Assembly: GCF_014042365.1 (NCBI RefSeq)
Contig: NZ_JACEZS010000005.1
Coordinates: 124,001 to 188,000 of the forward strand
Reading direction: 5' to 3'
From: Rugamonas fusca
Lineage (GTDB): Bacteria; Pseudomonadota; Gammaproteobacteria; Burkholderiales; Burkholderiaceae_D
DNA length: 64,000 nt
Shown: positions 38,622-47,979 of the stretch, piece by piece
Numbering within the stretch: the first letter of the stretch is position 1
Layout of the letters: every line of letters starts with the position of its first letter
Made by a program: the position numbers and the translations under genes
Notes under the pieces: generated by a model
Told to the model about the DNA's origin: nothing
Seen by the model: only the letters and a program-made list of their open reading frames with translations
Databases searched by the model: none

Positions 38622-40052
38622 TCAGTGCAGCGCTTCGCGGCCGGCGGCGCTGACGGCCGCCGTGCGCAGCGCCTGGCGCACGCGCTGCAGCGACAGCCGC
38701 TCCAGCGACCAGCTCAGCAGCACGGCCGCGATGGTCAGGCCCACCACCAGGCCGATCCAGAATCCATCGGCCGCCATCGGCGCGGCCGGCGCCCATGGCA
38801 GCCCGGCCGGGGCCATGCCCAGCACGTAGCCCAGCGGCAGCGCGAAGCCCCAGAACGACAACAGCTGGATCTGCATGGGCGGGCGCGTCACCTTGTAGCC
38901 GCGAATGGCGCACGAGGTGGCCACCTGGGTCGCGTCGGACAGCTGGAACAGGGCCGCGTACAGCAGCAGGTGGGCGCACAGTTGCTGCACGGCCGGATCG
39001 GAGGTGTAGGCTTGCGCGATCTGCTGGCGGAACACCAGGATGAACAGGGCCGACACGATGGCGAACGAGAGCGACATGGCCACCCCCACCCAAGCCGCGA
39101 AGCGGGCCCGTTCGGGATTGCCTTCACCCATGGCCTGCCCCACGCGCGTGATCAGGCCGATGCCGAAACTGAGCGGCACCATGAACACGAGCGAGGCGAA
39201 ATTGAGCGCGATCTGGTGGGCCGACACTTGCACCACGCCGTAGCGCGCGATCAGCAGGCTGACGGAACCGAACACGCTCACTTCGGCGAAATGGGTGATG
39301 CCGATCGGCAGGCCGAGCCGCAGCATGTAGCGGATCTCCGGCCAGTGCGGCCATTCCCAGTGGGTGAACGGATAGGTGGCGCGGTAGGCGGGCGCGAAGC
39401 GCATCCACAGCAGCATGGTGCCCAGCATCAGCCACATGCACAGTCCCGTGGACACGGCGCAGCCCACCCCGCCCAGCGCCGGGAAGCCCAGCTTGCCGAA
39501 GATGAGCAGCCAGTTGACCACCACGTTGAAGCACAGCCCCAGGATGGCGATCACCATCACCGGCTTGGTGTGGTTGATGCTGGCGCTGTAGCCGTACAGC
39601 GCGCGGTAGGCGGCGAACGCGGGCAGGCCGATGCTGATCACGTGCACGAAGCGCGACGCCTGCGCCTGCACGTGCGGCGTCAGGTACAGGTGGTCGAACA
39701 GCAGCGTGGCCAGGTTGGCCAGCGCGGCCGCCAGCACGCCCACGCCCAGCCCCATCCACAGCGACTGGCGCACGGCGTGCGGAATCTTGCCCAGCTCATC
39801 GCCGCCCACGTCGTGCGCCACGATGCTGTTAATGGCCATCATGATGCCCATCACCGTGACGATCACGATCGACCACACGGACGCGCCCAGCGACACGGCG
39901 GCCAGTTCATCGGCGCTGGCATGGCCCGTCATGGCCACGTCGGCCACCCCCATGCCCACCGACGCCAGTTGCCCGACCAGTACGGGCCAGGCCAGGCGCC
40001 ACAGGGCCGCCGCTTCGGCACGCATATTGGGTAAGGTGAAGGAATAGGACAT
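38622..40052 (-). CDS. MATE-family multidrug efflux pump (NorM type)
   Basis: 476 residues with twelve hydrophobic spans in two similar halves. The conserved start LWRLAWPVLVGQLASVGMGVADV and ALFQLSDATQVATSCAIRGYK in the second half identify the NorM branch, which exports cationic drugs in exchange for Na+ or H+. Start: ATG 40052; the promoter gap is shared with cbpA. Confidence 0.92.
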   Translation of the reverse strand: MSYSFTLPNMRAEAAALWRLAWPVLVGQLASVGMGVADVAMTGHASADELAAVSLGASVWSIVIVTVMGIMMAINSIVAHDVGGDELGKIPHAVRQSLWMGLGVGVLAAALANLATLLFDHLYLTPHVQAQASRFVHVISIGLPAFAAYRALYGYSASINHTKPVMVIAILGLCFNVVVNWLLIFGKLGFPALGGVGCAVSTGLCMWLMLGTMLLWMRFAPAYRATYPFTHWEWPHWPEIRYMLRLGLPIGITHFAEVSVFGSVSLLIARYGVVQVSAHQIALNFASLVFMVPLSFGIGLITRVGQAMGEGNPERARFAAWVGVAMSLSFAIVSALFILVFRQQIAQAYTSDPAVQQLCAHLLLYAALFQLSDATQVATSCAIRGYKVTRPPMQIQLLSFWGFALPLGYVLGMAPAGLPWAPAAPMAADGFWIGLVVGLTIAAVLLSWSLERLSLQRVRQALRTAAVSAAGREALH

Positions 40053-40210
40053 GGATGCACCAGGATGGGGAAACGTACGATTTTACTAAGAAAACCCCGC
40101 TCCTGCCGAAGCTTCGGCTGGCGGCACCGCGGCTTGATGTCGCGGAGTGAAAACACCGTCAATCGGAGTATGCTAGCCTGTGCTGCTGCCAACCACCGGG
40201 AGTGTGAACC

Positions 40211-41140
40211 GTGGAATACAAGGATTACTACCAGACGCTGGGCGTGAAGAAGACGGCCACCGAGGATGAGATCAAGAAGGCGTACCGCAAGCTGGTGCGC
40301 AAGTACCATCCGGACGTCAGCAAGGAACCCGACGCGCAGAAGAAGACCCAGGAGCTGAACGAAGCCTACGGCGTGCTCGGTGACGCGGAAAAGCGCGCCG
40401 CCTACGACGAGCTGGGCCAAGGACACCATTACCGCGCCGGCCAGCAATTCCGGCCGCCGCCGGACTGGAGCCGCACCTACGGCACCGGCGACTTCGCCGG
40501 CAACGGCTTTGGCAATGGCGGCGCCGGCGCCAGCGACTTCTTCGCCGACCTGTTCGCCCACCTCGGTGGGCGCCGCCGTGCCGCGCCCACCCGCGGCGAG
40601 GACAGCCACGCCAGCATCGCCATCGACCTGGCCGACAGCTATCAAGGCGCTACCCGCCACATCACGCTTTACGTTCCCGAACGCGACGCGCACGACCGCA
40701 TCATCACGCGCGAGCGCACGCTGAGCGTCAACATTCCCAAGGGCGTGACGGCGGGCCAGCAGTTGCGCCTGAGCGGGCAGGGGCAGCCCGGTGCGGCCGG
40801 GCCGGGTGATTTGTACCTGGAAATCCAGTTCACGCCCGATGCGCGCTACCGCGTGGACGGGCGCGACGTGTACGAGACGGTGCCGGTGGCGCCATGGGAG
40901 GCGGCGCTGGGGGCGGAGATCAACCTGCCCACGCCGTCGGGCAAGGTGACGGTGACGGTGCCGGCCGGTTCGCAGGCCGGGCGCAAGCTGCGCCTGCGTG
41001 GGCGTGGGATTCCCGGCAATCCGGCCGGTGACTTGTATCTGCTGCTGGAGGTGGTGCTGCCGCCGGCCGACAGCGCCCGGGCGCGCGAGCTGTACCAGGC
41101 GATGGCGCGCGACCTGGCTTTCAAACCGCGGGGAGGATAG
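40211..41140 (+). CDS. cbpA: DnaJ-type co-chaperone CbpA
   Basis: 309 residues. The N-terminal J domain has HPD at 33-35 (YHPDVSK), a Gly/Phe-rich linker (about 80-115) follows, then two DnaJ C-terminal peptide-binding domains; the zinc-finger region of DnaJ is absent, which marks CbpA. It works with DnaK and binds curved DNA in E. coli. The start codon is GTG at 40211 with GGGAG upstream. cbpM follows after three bases. Confidence 0.94.
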   Translation: MEYKDYYQTLGVKKTATEDEIKKAYRKLVRKYHPDVSKEPDAQKKTQELNEAYGVLGDAEKRAAYDELGQGHHYRAGQQFRPPPDWSRTYGTGDFAGNGFGNGGAGASDFFADLFAHLGGRRRAAPTRGEDSHASIAIDLADSYQGATRHITLYVPERDAHDRIITRERTLSVNIPKGVTAGQQLRLSGQGQPGAAGPGDLYLEIQFTPDARYRVDGRDVYETVPVAPWEAALGAEINLPTPSGKVTVTVPAGSQAGRKLRLRGRGIPGNPAGDLYLLLEVVLPPADSARARELYQAMARDLAFKPRGG

Positions 41141-41143
41141 GCG

Positions 41144-41455
41144 ATGGGGCAGAACAACAACCTCAGCGGCGTGCTGCTCGATGACGTGGCGCTGACGCTG
41201 GAAGAACTGGCGCGCGCCTGCGACGTGGAGCCGGACTGGGTGGTGCAGCGCGTGCGCACCGGCATCCTGCTCGACAGTGCGCCCGAGGAAAGCGCAGCGT
41301 GGCGCTTCACCAGCGTGGACCTGGTGCGGGCGCGCCGGCTGCGCCAGGTCGAGTGCGACTTCGACGCCAATGACGACGTGGCCGCGCTGGTGGTCGACTT
41401 GTCCGACGAGATCCGGCGCCTGCGGGCCAGGATGCGCACGGCCGGCTTGCGCTAG
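41144..41455 (+). CDS. cbpM: CbpM chaperone-modulator protein
   Basis: 103-residue MerR-like helix-turn-helix protein: LTLEELARACDVEPDWVVQRV and WRFTSVDLVRARRLRQVECDFD, then a C-terminal helix. CbpM binds the J domain of CbpA and blocks its activity. The tight pairing with cbpA supports the call. A CCTGGCG/CGCCAGG hairpin (41472-41494) follows the stop. Confidence 0.9.
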   Translation: MGQNNNLSGVLLDDVALTLEELARACDVEPDWVVQRVRTGILLDSAPEESAAWRFTSVDLVRARRLRQVECDFDANDDVAALVVDLSDEIRRLRARMRTAGLR

Positions 41456-41512
41456 GGCGCCGCGCGTGCGGCCTGGCGTGCCTGGTTCGCCAGGTGTGCA
41501 AAGCATGCCAGC

Positions 41513-41557
41513 CGCATCAAGGGCATCAATCGCGTCAACCGCGTCAACCGCGTTATG
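41513..41557. repeat. Short 9-bp tandem repeat
   Basis: Five 9-base units: CGCATCAAG, GGCATCAAT, CGCGTCAAC, CGCGTCAAC, CGCGTTATG. They lie between cbpM and the end of the LysR gene, with the last unit overlapping the LysR stop codon. Confidence 0.55.
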
Positions 41558-42500
41558 CGGGCGCGGGACCGGGCCGCCAGTCGCTGTCCGTGACGGGCGC
41601 GCCGGTCGCTTGCGCCGCCAGGAATTGTTGCATCAGCCACTTGCCGGCCGGGCCCGGCTCCCGGTCGCCGCGATGGATCAGGAACAGGGGGAACTGCTGG
41701 GCGCTGCCTTCGGCCAGGTCCAGCCGCACCAGCAGGCCCGCCGCCAGGTCGTCCTGGATCATGTGTTCGGGCATATTGCCCCAGCCGATACCGCTGCGCA
41801 GCAGCGCGTGCTTGGCGCCCAGGTCGCCCAGGCGCCAGTCGCGCAGCGCCATCACGCCGAAATCCTGGCCCTTGGTGAGCTGGCTGCGGTCGGTGATCAC
41901 CAGTTGCGTGTGTTCGCGCAATTCGGCGCTCGCGATCTTGCCCTTGAGCTGCCCCAGCGGATGCAGCGGCGAGGCCACCGGCACCATGGTCATGTGGCCC
42001 AGGTGCTGGCGCTCGATGCTGTCGGGCAGGTTGGGCATCCAGCCGCTGATGCCGACGTGGCATTCGCCGTTCAGCACCAGTTCCGCGATGGCGCCCAGCG
42101 CCTCCATGCGCAGGCGCAGCGCCACGGTCGGGAACGCGCGCTGGAACGCGTGCAGGATCTGCACCAGCGTGCAGGTAGGGAACACCACTTCCACCGCCAG
42201 CGACACTTCCGCCTCCAGCCCGGACGACAGCGCCTTGGCGCGCGAGCGCATGCTGTCGACCTTGAGCGAGACGGCGCGCGCGTCGGCCAGCAGCGCCTTG
42301 CCCGCTTCCGTCAGCACGGGTTTGCGTTTGCCGCGGTCCAGCAGCACCACGTTGAGCTGTTCCTCCAGGTTGGCGATGGTGTAGCTGATCACGGACTGGG
42401 TGCGGTGCAGGGCCCGTGCCGCATGGGCAAAACCGCCATGGTCGATCACGGCGATGAAGACGCGCAATTGTTCGAGCGAGGGCAGGCCGGGGTCGCGCAT
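41553..42500 (-). CDS. LysR-family transcriptional regulator
   Basis: 315 residues. The N-terminal winged helix reads LPSLEQLRVFIAVIDHGGFA and ALHRTQSVISYTIANLEEQL, followed by the substrate-binding effector domain. Regulated genes cannot be inferred: the gene ahead is a GNAT acetyltransferase in the same direction and cbpM is convergent. Confidence 0.9.
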   Translation of the reverse strand: MRDPGLPSLEQLRVFIAVIDHGGFAHAARALHRTQSVISYTIANLEEQLNVVLLDRGKRKPVLTEAGKALLADARAVSLKVDSMRSRAKALSSGLEAEVSLAVEVVFPTCTLVQILHAFQRAFPTVALRLRMEALGAIAELVLNGECHVGISGWMPNLPDSIERQHLGHMTMVPVASPLHPLGQLKGKIASAELREHTQLVITDRSQLTKGQDFGVMALRDWRLGDLGAKHALLRSGIGWGNMPEHMIQDDLAAGLLVRLDLAEGSAQQFPLFLIHRGDREPGPAGKWLMQQFLAAQATGAPVTDSDWRPGPAPA

Positions 42501-42568
42501 ATTCAGGAAGTCGATGTGATCGACGGTGATTGTATGAATCCGTCGATGCTAACCGGCTTGCACGGCGC

Positions 42569-43054
42569 TTACAAGGTCTTGCTGTACACCACCGAGCCGG
42601 GGAAGTCGGCCACCTGGTCGTACAGGGCGCGCGCCGTGCTGTTCGCCTCCCGCGTGTGCCAGTAGACGCGTTTGGCCCCGCCTTGCGCCGCCCCGGCGTA
42701 CACGGCTTCGATCAGGCGCCGGCCCACGCCCTGGCCACGGGCCGTGTCCAGCGTGTACAGGTCTTGCATGTAGCAGATCGGTTCGATCAGGATGGTGTTG
42801 CGGTGGAACAGGTAATGGGCCAGGCCCAGCAGCTCGCCGTCGCGCTCGGCCACCAGGGCGTGCACGGGTTCGTTGGCGTCGAAGAAGCGCGACCACGTCG
42901 TCTCGACGATGGCGGCTGCCAGCGCCGTGGGGCCGGAGCGGCCGTAGAAGGCATTGTAGCCAGCCCACAGCACGGACCAGGCCGCGAAATCGGCCGGCCG
43001 CACGGGGCGAATGGTGAGATTGCTGCGCGGGTCTGCTGGGGGCGTGGTTTCCAT
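42569..43054 (-). CDS. GNAT-family N-acetyltransferase
   Basis: 161 residues. The acetyl-CoA loop appears as DLYTLDTARGQGVGRRLIEAV, with QGVGRR as the R/Q-x-x-G-x-G/A motif. The substrate is unknown. It is divergent from the nicotinamidase-like gene, with an AT-rich promoter gap (43055-43139). Confidence 0.88.
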   Translation of the reverse strand: METTPPADPRSNLTIRPVRPADFAAWSVLWAGYNAFYGRSGPTALAAAIVETTWSRFFDANEPVHALVAERDGELLGLAHYLFHRNTILIEPICYMQDLYTLDTARGQGVGRRLIEAVYAGAAQGGAKRVYWHTREANSTARALYDQVADFPGSVVYSKTL

Positions 43055-43139
43055 GGTGCGCCGTGGTGGTGGAGGTGGTGCCGTGTATCATACTGTAATA
43101 TTGTTTATATTGAATTCTCGGCCCTCCAGGGAGCACGAC

Positions 43140-44009
43140 ATGAAACGCCAGCTGCACTTGCTCGTCATCGATCCGCAGAACGATTTTTGCGATCTGCCCC
43201 CTGGTTATCTGCCGGACAATCCCGCTACCCGCCAGCCCTGTGCGCCCGCGCTGCCCGTGCCGGGCGCCCACCAGGACATGCTGCGCCTGGCCGGTCTGAT
43301 CAACCGTGGCCGCCACGGTCTGACGGCGATCACCGTGACGCTCGATTCCCATCACCGGCTCGACATTGCCCACCCCACGTTCTGGCTGACCCATGACGGT
43401 AGCCCGGTGCCGCCGTTCACGCAGATTGCGGCGGCCGATGTGCGTGGCGGCACGTTCCTGCCGCGCCAGCCGGCCGCGCTGCCGCGTGCGCTGGCCTACC
43501 TGGACGCGCTGGAAGCGGTCGGACGCTACCAGCTGATGGCGTGGCCCGTGCACTGCGAGATCGGCAGCTGGGGCGCCAATGTGCACGACGACGTGCGCGC
43601 CGCCTACAACCGCTGGGAAGACGCCACCCAGTCCATCGTGGCCAAGGTGCACAAAGGTGCCAATCCGTGGACCGAGCATTATTCGGCCGTGCAGGCCGAA
43701 GTGCCGGACCCGGACGACCCCGCCACCCAGGTCAACGCGGCGTTGATCACCTCGCTGGCGGAGGCCGACCAGGTCTATATCGCCGGCGAAGCCGGCAGCC
43801 ACTGCGTGCGCGCCACCACCGAGCACATCGTGCAGCAGTTCGGCGACGATCGGCTGGGCAAGCTGGTGCTGCTGACCGATTGCATGAGCCCGGTTGCCGG
43901 TTTCGAGCCGGCCTACCAGGAGTTCCTGGCCGCGATGCAGGCCCGCGGCGTACGGCTGGCCCAGTCCGGCGACGTGCTGCAGGAGTTGCTGCTCAACGCG
44001 GGGCGCTAG
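43140..44009 (+). CDS. pncA: Nicotinamidase-like cysteine hydrolase
   Basis: 289-residue isochorismatase-fold hydrolase. The likely triad is Asp11 (LLVIDPQNDF), a Lys in KVHKGANP and Cys222 (GEAGSHCVRATTE); DSHHRLDIAHPTFW supplies metal ligands as in nicotinamidases. Classical PncA has about 210 residues, so this one is some 80 longer, with an extra segment after DFCDLP. Directly followed by pncB: nicotinamide would be deamidated here and the nicotinate taken by PncB. The context makes the activity likely. Confidence 0.83.
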   Translation: MKRQLHLLVIDPQNDFCDLPPGYLPDNPATRQPCAPALPVPGAHQDMLRLAGLINRGRHGLTAITVTLDSHHRLDIAHPTFWLTHDGSPVPPFTQIAAADVRGGTFLPRQPAALPRALAYLDALEAVGRYQLMAWPVHCEIGSWGANVHDDVRAAYNRWEDATQSIVAKVHKGANPWTEHYSAVQAEVPDPDDPATQVNAALITSLAEADQVYIAGEAGSHCVRATTEHIVQQFGDDRLGKLVLLTDCMSPVAGFEPAYQEFLAAMQARGVRLAQSGDVLQELLLNAGR

Positions 44010-44053
44010 TGGCGTAAGATGCAGGCTGATCTTCAATTTTTTGGATACACCCG

Positions 44054-45247
44054 ATGACGCCCATCGTCCGCAGCCTGCTGGAAACTGACTTGTACAAATT
44101 CACCATGTGGCAGGCGCTGCTGCATGGTCACCCGAATTCCCACACCGAGTACGAATTCGTGTGCCGCAACACACCCGTGTTTCCGCTGGCCGAACTGAAG
44201 GAGGAGGTGGAGCGCGAGCTGGACCACCTGTGCACGCTGTCGTTCGCGGAGGACGAGCTCGACTTCCTGCGCACGCTGCGCTACATGAAAAGCGACTTCG
44301 TCGATTTCCTCACCGTGTTCCGCTTCCAGCGCAAGTTCATCCAGGTCAGCACGGACGGCGATACGCTGGTGATCCACGCGGCCGGCCCGCAAGTGCACGT
44401 GATGGCGTTCGAGATTTTTGTGCTCTACATCGTCAACGAGCTGTATTTCCGCCGCTTTGAACGCGACGGCGCGCTGGCCGAAGGGCGCCAGCGGCTGGCG
44501 GCCAAGATCGCCCGGCTCAAGGCATTCAGCGTGCAGCCGGCGTTGCGCCATCCGTTCGAGTTTTCCGACTTCGGCCTGCGGCGCCGCTTTTCGTCGGCCT
44601 GGCATGATGAGGTGGTGTTCAAGCTGACGACCGAAGTGCCGCAGTATTTCAAGGGCACCTCCAACGTCTACCTGGCCAAGAAGTTCGGGCTGGTGCCGAT
44701 CGGCACCATGGCCCATGAATACATGCAGTCGTTCCAGGCCTTCGGCGTGCGGCTGCGCGATTTCCAGAAGGCGGCGCTGGAGGACTGGGTGCAGGAATAC
44801 CGGGGCGACCTGGGCATTGCGCTGACGGACGTGGTGGGCATGGATGCCTTCCTCGACGACTTCGACCTGTATTTCGCCAAGCTGTTCGACGGGCTGCGCC
44901 ACGATTCGGGCGACCCCGTCGCGTGGGGCGAGAAGGCGCTGGCCCACTACGGGGCGCTGCGCATCGACAGCAATACCAAGCGCCTGGTGTTCTCCGATGC
45001 GCTTGATCTGGACAAGGCGCTGGCGTTGTACCGCCATTTCGCCGACCGCATCATGACCGGCTTTGGCATCGGCACCCACCTGACCAATGACGTGGGACTG
45101 ACGCCGCTGAACATCGTGATGAAGCTGGTGGCCTGCAATGGCCAGTCCGTGGCCAAGCTATCGGATGCGCCCGGCAAAACCTTGTGCAAGGACGAGACCT
45201 TCCTGGCCTATCTGCGCCAGGTGTTTCACCATCCCGTCCTGTCGTGA
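44054..45247 (+). CDS. pncB: Nicotinate phosphoribosyltransferase
   Basis: 397 residues. Makes nicotinate mononucleotide from nicotinate and PRPP with ATP hydrolysis. The family start [17 protein letters not shown], the block [23 protein letters not shown] with the phosphorylated His, and [16 protein letters not shown] are all present. It lies 44 bases after the nicotinamidase-like gene, making an NAD salvage pair. Confidence 0.96.
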   Translation: MTPIVRSLLETDLYKFTMWQALLHGHPNSHTEYEFVCRNTPVFPLAELKEEVERELDHLCTLSFAEDELDFLRTLRYMKSDFVDFLTVFRFQRKFIQVSTDGDTLVIHAAGPQVHVMAFEIFVLYIVNELYFRRFERDGALAEGRQRLAAKIARLKAFSVQPALRHPFEFSDFGLRRRFSSAWHDEVVFKLTTEVPQYFKGTSNVYLAKKFGLVPIGTMAHEYMQSFQAFGVRLRDFQKAALEDWVQEYRGDLGIALTDVVGMDAFLDDFDLYFAKLFDGLRHDSGDPVAWGEKALAHYGALRIDSNTKRLVFSDALDLDKALALYRHFADRIMTGFGIGTHLTNDVGLTPLNIVMKLVACNGQSVAKLSDAPGKTLCKDETFLAYLRQVFHHPVLS

Positions 45248-45250
45248 TAC

Positions 45251-45556
45251 TTACTGACCGAAGCCGTTGACGACGGTCTCAAAGTGCTCGACCTTGGGCG
45301 GCTGGGCGAAGTGGCCGCCGACCAGGCCGCGCCAGTCCACGAAGCCCTGGCTGCCACGGAAATCAACCGTGTGGTTTTCCAGCGTGGCCCAGCCCACCAC
45401 CAGGTGATAGGTGTCGGGCACTTCGATGTCGCGGTCGAGCCGCATCGACAAGCAACCCGTGGCGGCCTGGAAAATAGGGATGGCCTGGGCCACGGCGGCC
45501 TGGAAGGCGGCATGGGCGTCGGGTTTGATGTACAGCTCGGCGATTTCATAGATCAT
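45251..45556 (-). CDS. ABM-domain (antibiotic biosynthesis monooxygenase-like) protein
   Basis: 101-residue ferredoxin-like protein: MIYEIAELYIKPDAHAAFQA, then ATGCLSMRLDRDIEVPDTYHLVVGW. Members of this fold include small monooxygenases, heme-degrading enzymes and enzymes of unknown role. Start ATG 45556; the open frame upstream is antisense to the SDR gene. It converges on pncB with three bases between stops and diverges from the SDR gene. Confidence 0.78.
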   Translation of the reverse strand: MIYEIAELYIKPDAHAAFQAAVAQAIPIFQAATGCLSMRLDRDIEVPDTYHLVVGWATLENHTVDFRGSQGFVDWRGLVGGHFAQPPKVEHFETVVNGFGQ

Positions 45557-45679
45557 GGTGATGCGTCCTTTCGTAAGAATGCGGCCATTTTGCCTGAAAC
45601 GGCCATTGTTTGCCTTGCCGCATTGCATTAAATCAAGCAATTGCTTTATTATTTGGGGTCCACCATCAAAGGAGTCGCC

Positions 45680-46546
45680 ATGTACCGTTCCGTCTTCAAG
45701 CCCGGCCTGTTCCAGGATCAGCTCATCATCGTGACGGGAGGCGGCAGTGGCATCGGCCGCTGCACGGCGCACGAACTGGCGGCGCTGGGCGCCACCGTGG
45801 CGCTGGTGGGGCGCGACCCGGACAAGCTGGCGCGGGTGCGCGAGGAGATCGCGGCGGCCGGCGGCGTGGCCCAGGCGTGGCCCTGCAACATCCGCGACGA
45901 GGCGGCCGTGCAGGCGCTGGTGGCGGCCATCGTTGCCGAGCATGGCCGCATCGATGGCCTGGTCAACAACGCCGGCGGCCAGTTCCCGGCCCCGCTCAAG
46001 GATATTTCGCTCAAGGGCTGGGAAGCCGTGCTGCAGACTAACCTGACGGGCGGCTTCCTGATGGCGCGCGAGTGCCTGAACCAGGCCATGCAGGCCCGTG
46101 GCGGGGCGGTGGTCAACATCGTGGCCGACATGTGGGGCGGCATGCCCAACATGGGCCATTCGGGGGCGGCGCGGGCCGGCATGGTCAACTTCACGGAAAC
46201 GGCCGCCTTCGAATGGGCCCAATACGGGGTGCGGGTGAACGCGGTGGCGCCCGGCTACGTGGCGTCGTCGGGCATGGATGCCTACCCGCCGTCGATGAAG
46301 CAGACCATCCAGCAATTCCCGCAGACGGTGCCGCTCAAGCGCTTTGGCACCGAGGCGGAAATCTCGGCCGCCATCGTGTTCCTGCTGTCGGAGGCGGCCG
46401 CGTTCATCACGGGTACCACCTTGCGCGTCGATGGCGGCCGGCCCAATGTGCGGCCGGGCATGCCGATGCCCTCGCTGCGTCACCCCAGCGCGCCGTTCGA
46501 CGGCTTCCACCTGGCGCAGACGCCCAAGGTGCTGCGCGAGGATTAA
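45680..46546 (+). CDS. SDR oxidoreductase, PECR-like enoyl-CoA reductase family
   Basis: 288 residues. The Rossmann motif is TGGGSGIG and NNAG follows. In place of the usual YxxxK there is GHSGAARAGM, so Tyr and Lys are replaced by Ser and Arg; this matches the peroxisomal trans-2-enoyl-CoA reductase branch, which carries HSGAARAGV. ITGTTLRVDGGRP near the end is typical. It may act in fatty acyl-CoA or terpenoid catabolism. AAAGGAG precedes the ATG. The TetR gene converges on it and may control it. Confidence 0.83.
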   Translation: MYRSVFKPGLFQDQLIIVTGGGSGIGRCTAHELAALGATVALVGRDPDKLARVREEIAAAGGVAQAWPCNIRDEAAVQALVAAIVAEHGRIDGLVNNAGGQFPAPLKDISLKGWEAVLQTNLTGGFLMARECLNQAMQARGGAVVNIVADMWGGMPNMGHSGAARAGMVNFTETAAFEWAQYGVRVNAVAPGYVASSGMDAYPPSMKQTIQQFPQTVPLKRFGTEAEISAAIVFLLSEAAAFITGTTLRVDGGRPNVRPGMPMPSLRHPSAPFDGFHLAQTPKVLRED

Positions 46547-47175
46547 GGTTCTGGCGTGCGCAGGATGAATTGCATGGCCGCGTCGGCCAGTTGGGCGATG
46601 TCGGCCCCGCCGTCGGCCTTGTACCATTGCACGGTCCAGTTCAGCGCGCCGAACATCAGCAGGCGGTCGAAGCGCGTGGGCAGGGCCCATTCGCCCGATG
46701 CGTGCAGCCGCGCGATCACCTCATCCCACACGGCTTCATAACGGTCCTTGAGCGCCACGATGCGGGCGCGCGAGGGCTCGTCCAGCGCCCGCGCCTCGTA
46801 CAGCAGCACGGGAATGAAATGGTGGTCGGGCGCCAGCAGCGTGTGCAGATGCACTTCCACCAGTTGCCGCAGCATGGCGCGCGCGGGCAAGCCCTGGGCC
46901 GCGATGGCCTCGATCTGGGCCAGCGATTGCGCCACGCCCTGCTCCATGATGGCGGCCAGGATCTCCTGCTTGGTCTTGAAATGGTAGAACCAGCTGCCGG
47001 CCTGGATGCCGGTGGCGGCGGCGATGTCGCGCACGGTGGTATTGTCGTAGCCGCGTTCGCGGAACAACTGCGCCGATTTTTCGATCAGCTCGGCCCGCAG
47101 GTTGCCGCCGGCTCCCTTGAGCGGGCGGCCGCGTTTCTTGGGGCTGGCGGGATCGGAAGCGGGAACGGTGTGCAT
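46543..47175 (-). CDS. TetR-family transcriptional regulator
   Basis: 210 residues. The helix-turn-helix region is AQLFRERGYDNTTVRDIAAA and TGIQAGSWFYHFKTKQEIL. The C-terminal ligand domain (about 80-205) resembles that of regulators of acyl-CoA metabolism (FadR/KstR-type C domains), which fits the neighbouring reductase. A basic N-terminus KKRGRPLKG precedes the HTH. Its stop shares TTAA with the SDR stop. Start ATG 47175; a longer frame upstream has no ribosome site. Confidence 0.88.
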   Translation of the reverse strand: MHTVPASDPASPKKRGRPLKGAGGNLRAELIEKSAQLFRERGYDNTTVRDIAAATGIQAGSWFYHFKTKQEILAAIMEQGVAQSLAQIEAIAAQGLPARAMLRQLVEVHLHTLLAPDHHFIPVLLYEARALDEPSRARIVALKDRYEAVWDEVIARLHASGEWALPTRFDRLLMFGALNWTVQWYKADGGADIAQLADAAMQFILRTPEP

Positions 47176-47270
47176 GGCGGCGGCGGCAAAAGCTGGAATG
47201 GACAGCATTTTAATGCAGGCCATGCCGCGACCGCCATCCGGCCACCGTGGCGGGACGCGCGTGACGCGCA

Positions 47271-47298
47271 AATAAAAGCCCGGACTGTTGTCCGGGCT
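47271..47298 (-). terminator. Terminator downstream of PEP-CTERM gene
   Basis: On the minus strand AGCCCGGAC and GTCCGGGCT form a nine-pair stem with a four-base loop, followed by TTTATT. It lies 50 bases past the PEP-CTERM stop and just upstream of the TetR gene. Confidence 0.8.
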
Positions 47299-47347
47299 GT
47301 GCTGACGACGGGTTGGAAGTCGCTTGGCTGGCAGCCCGCCGCGCCGG

Positions 47348-47956
47348 TCACGCTTTCCTCGGACGTGCCAGGAAGGCCAGGATGCCCAGACCCATGAGGA
47401 ACATGCCATAGCTTTCCGGTTCCGGAACGGCCGGGATGTTCATCGACAGCAGGCTGCCGACTTTATCGGTGCCGTCGCCGTTGTAGAAAGCCAGCTTCAG
47501 GTGCGGATCGCTGAAGTCCTGCGTGCCGCCGGTGAAGGTGAAGTGGAACATCATGTTGTCGGCCAGTGCGATCCGGTTGGATGTGTTGGCGGCATAGAAG
47601 CAGGCGCGCTGAACCCCGTTGCTGCCGCCATCGCAGCCATTGGCGCTCAATTCGTTGGGCGAGAACGTCCACAGCGAGGCTGCCGTGGTATTTGGCGGGC
47701 CGGCTTCGCCCGACAGCGCGGCCGTGGTGAACGAACCGATGTCCTTCACTTGCAGCATGCCAATGTTGGTGGCGGTGGCCCAGTCACCGGTGCGGCCAGC
47801 CGCATCGATTTCCAGGGTCAACACATTGGCCGCTTCCGTGAAGGTGAAAGTCACGCCCTGATAGGTCAGGCTACCTGCGCTGGCGAGCGGTGCTGCGATC
47901 ATGCCGGCCGCGAGCAGCAGGCTGCCGGCGGCTTTTTGGAAGATCATTTTTTGCAT
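47348..47956 (-). CDS. PEP-CTERM exported protein
   Basis: 202 residues. Signal peptide (FQKAAGSLLLAAGMIAAPLA, cleavage near SAGSL), a beta-rich middle domain with two cysteines (NGCDGGSNGVQRAC), and the sorting tail VPEPESYGMFLMGLGILAFL followed by ARPRKA. The tail is the canonical PEP motif, membrane span and basic end for exosortase. Function of the middle is unknown. GAGGGAAC lies seven bases before ATG 47956. Confidence 0.9.
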   Translation of the reverse strand: MQKMIFQKAAGSLLLAAGMIAAPLASAGSLTYQGVTFTFTEAANVLTLEIDAAGRTGDWATATNIGMLQVKDIGSFTTAALSGEAGPPNTTAASLWTFSPNELSANGCDGGSNGVQRACFYAANTSNRIALADNMMFHFTFTGGTQDFSDPHLKLAFYNGDGTDKVGSLLSMNIPAVPEPESYGMFLMGLGILAFLARPRKA

Positions 47957-47979
47957 TTTAGTTCCCTCTTTTTTTAATA

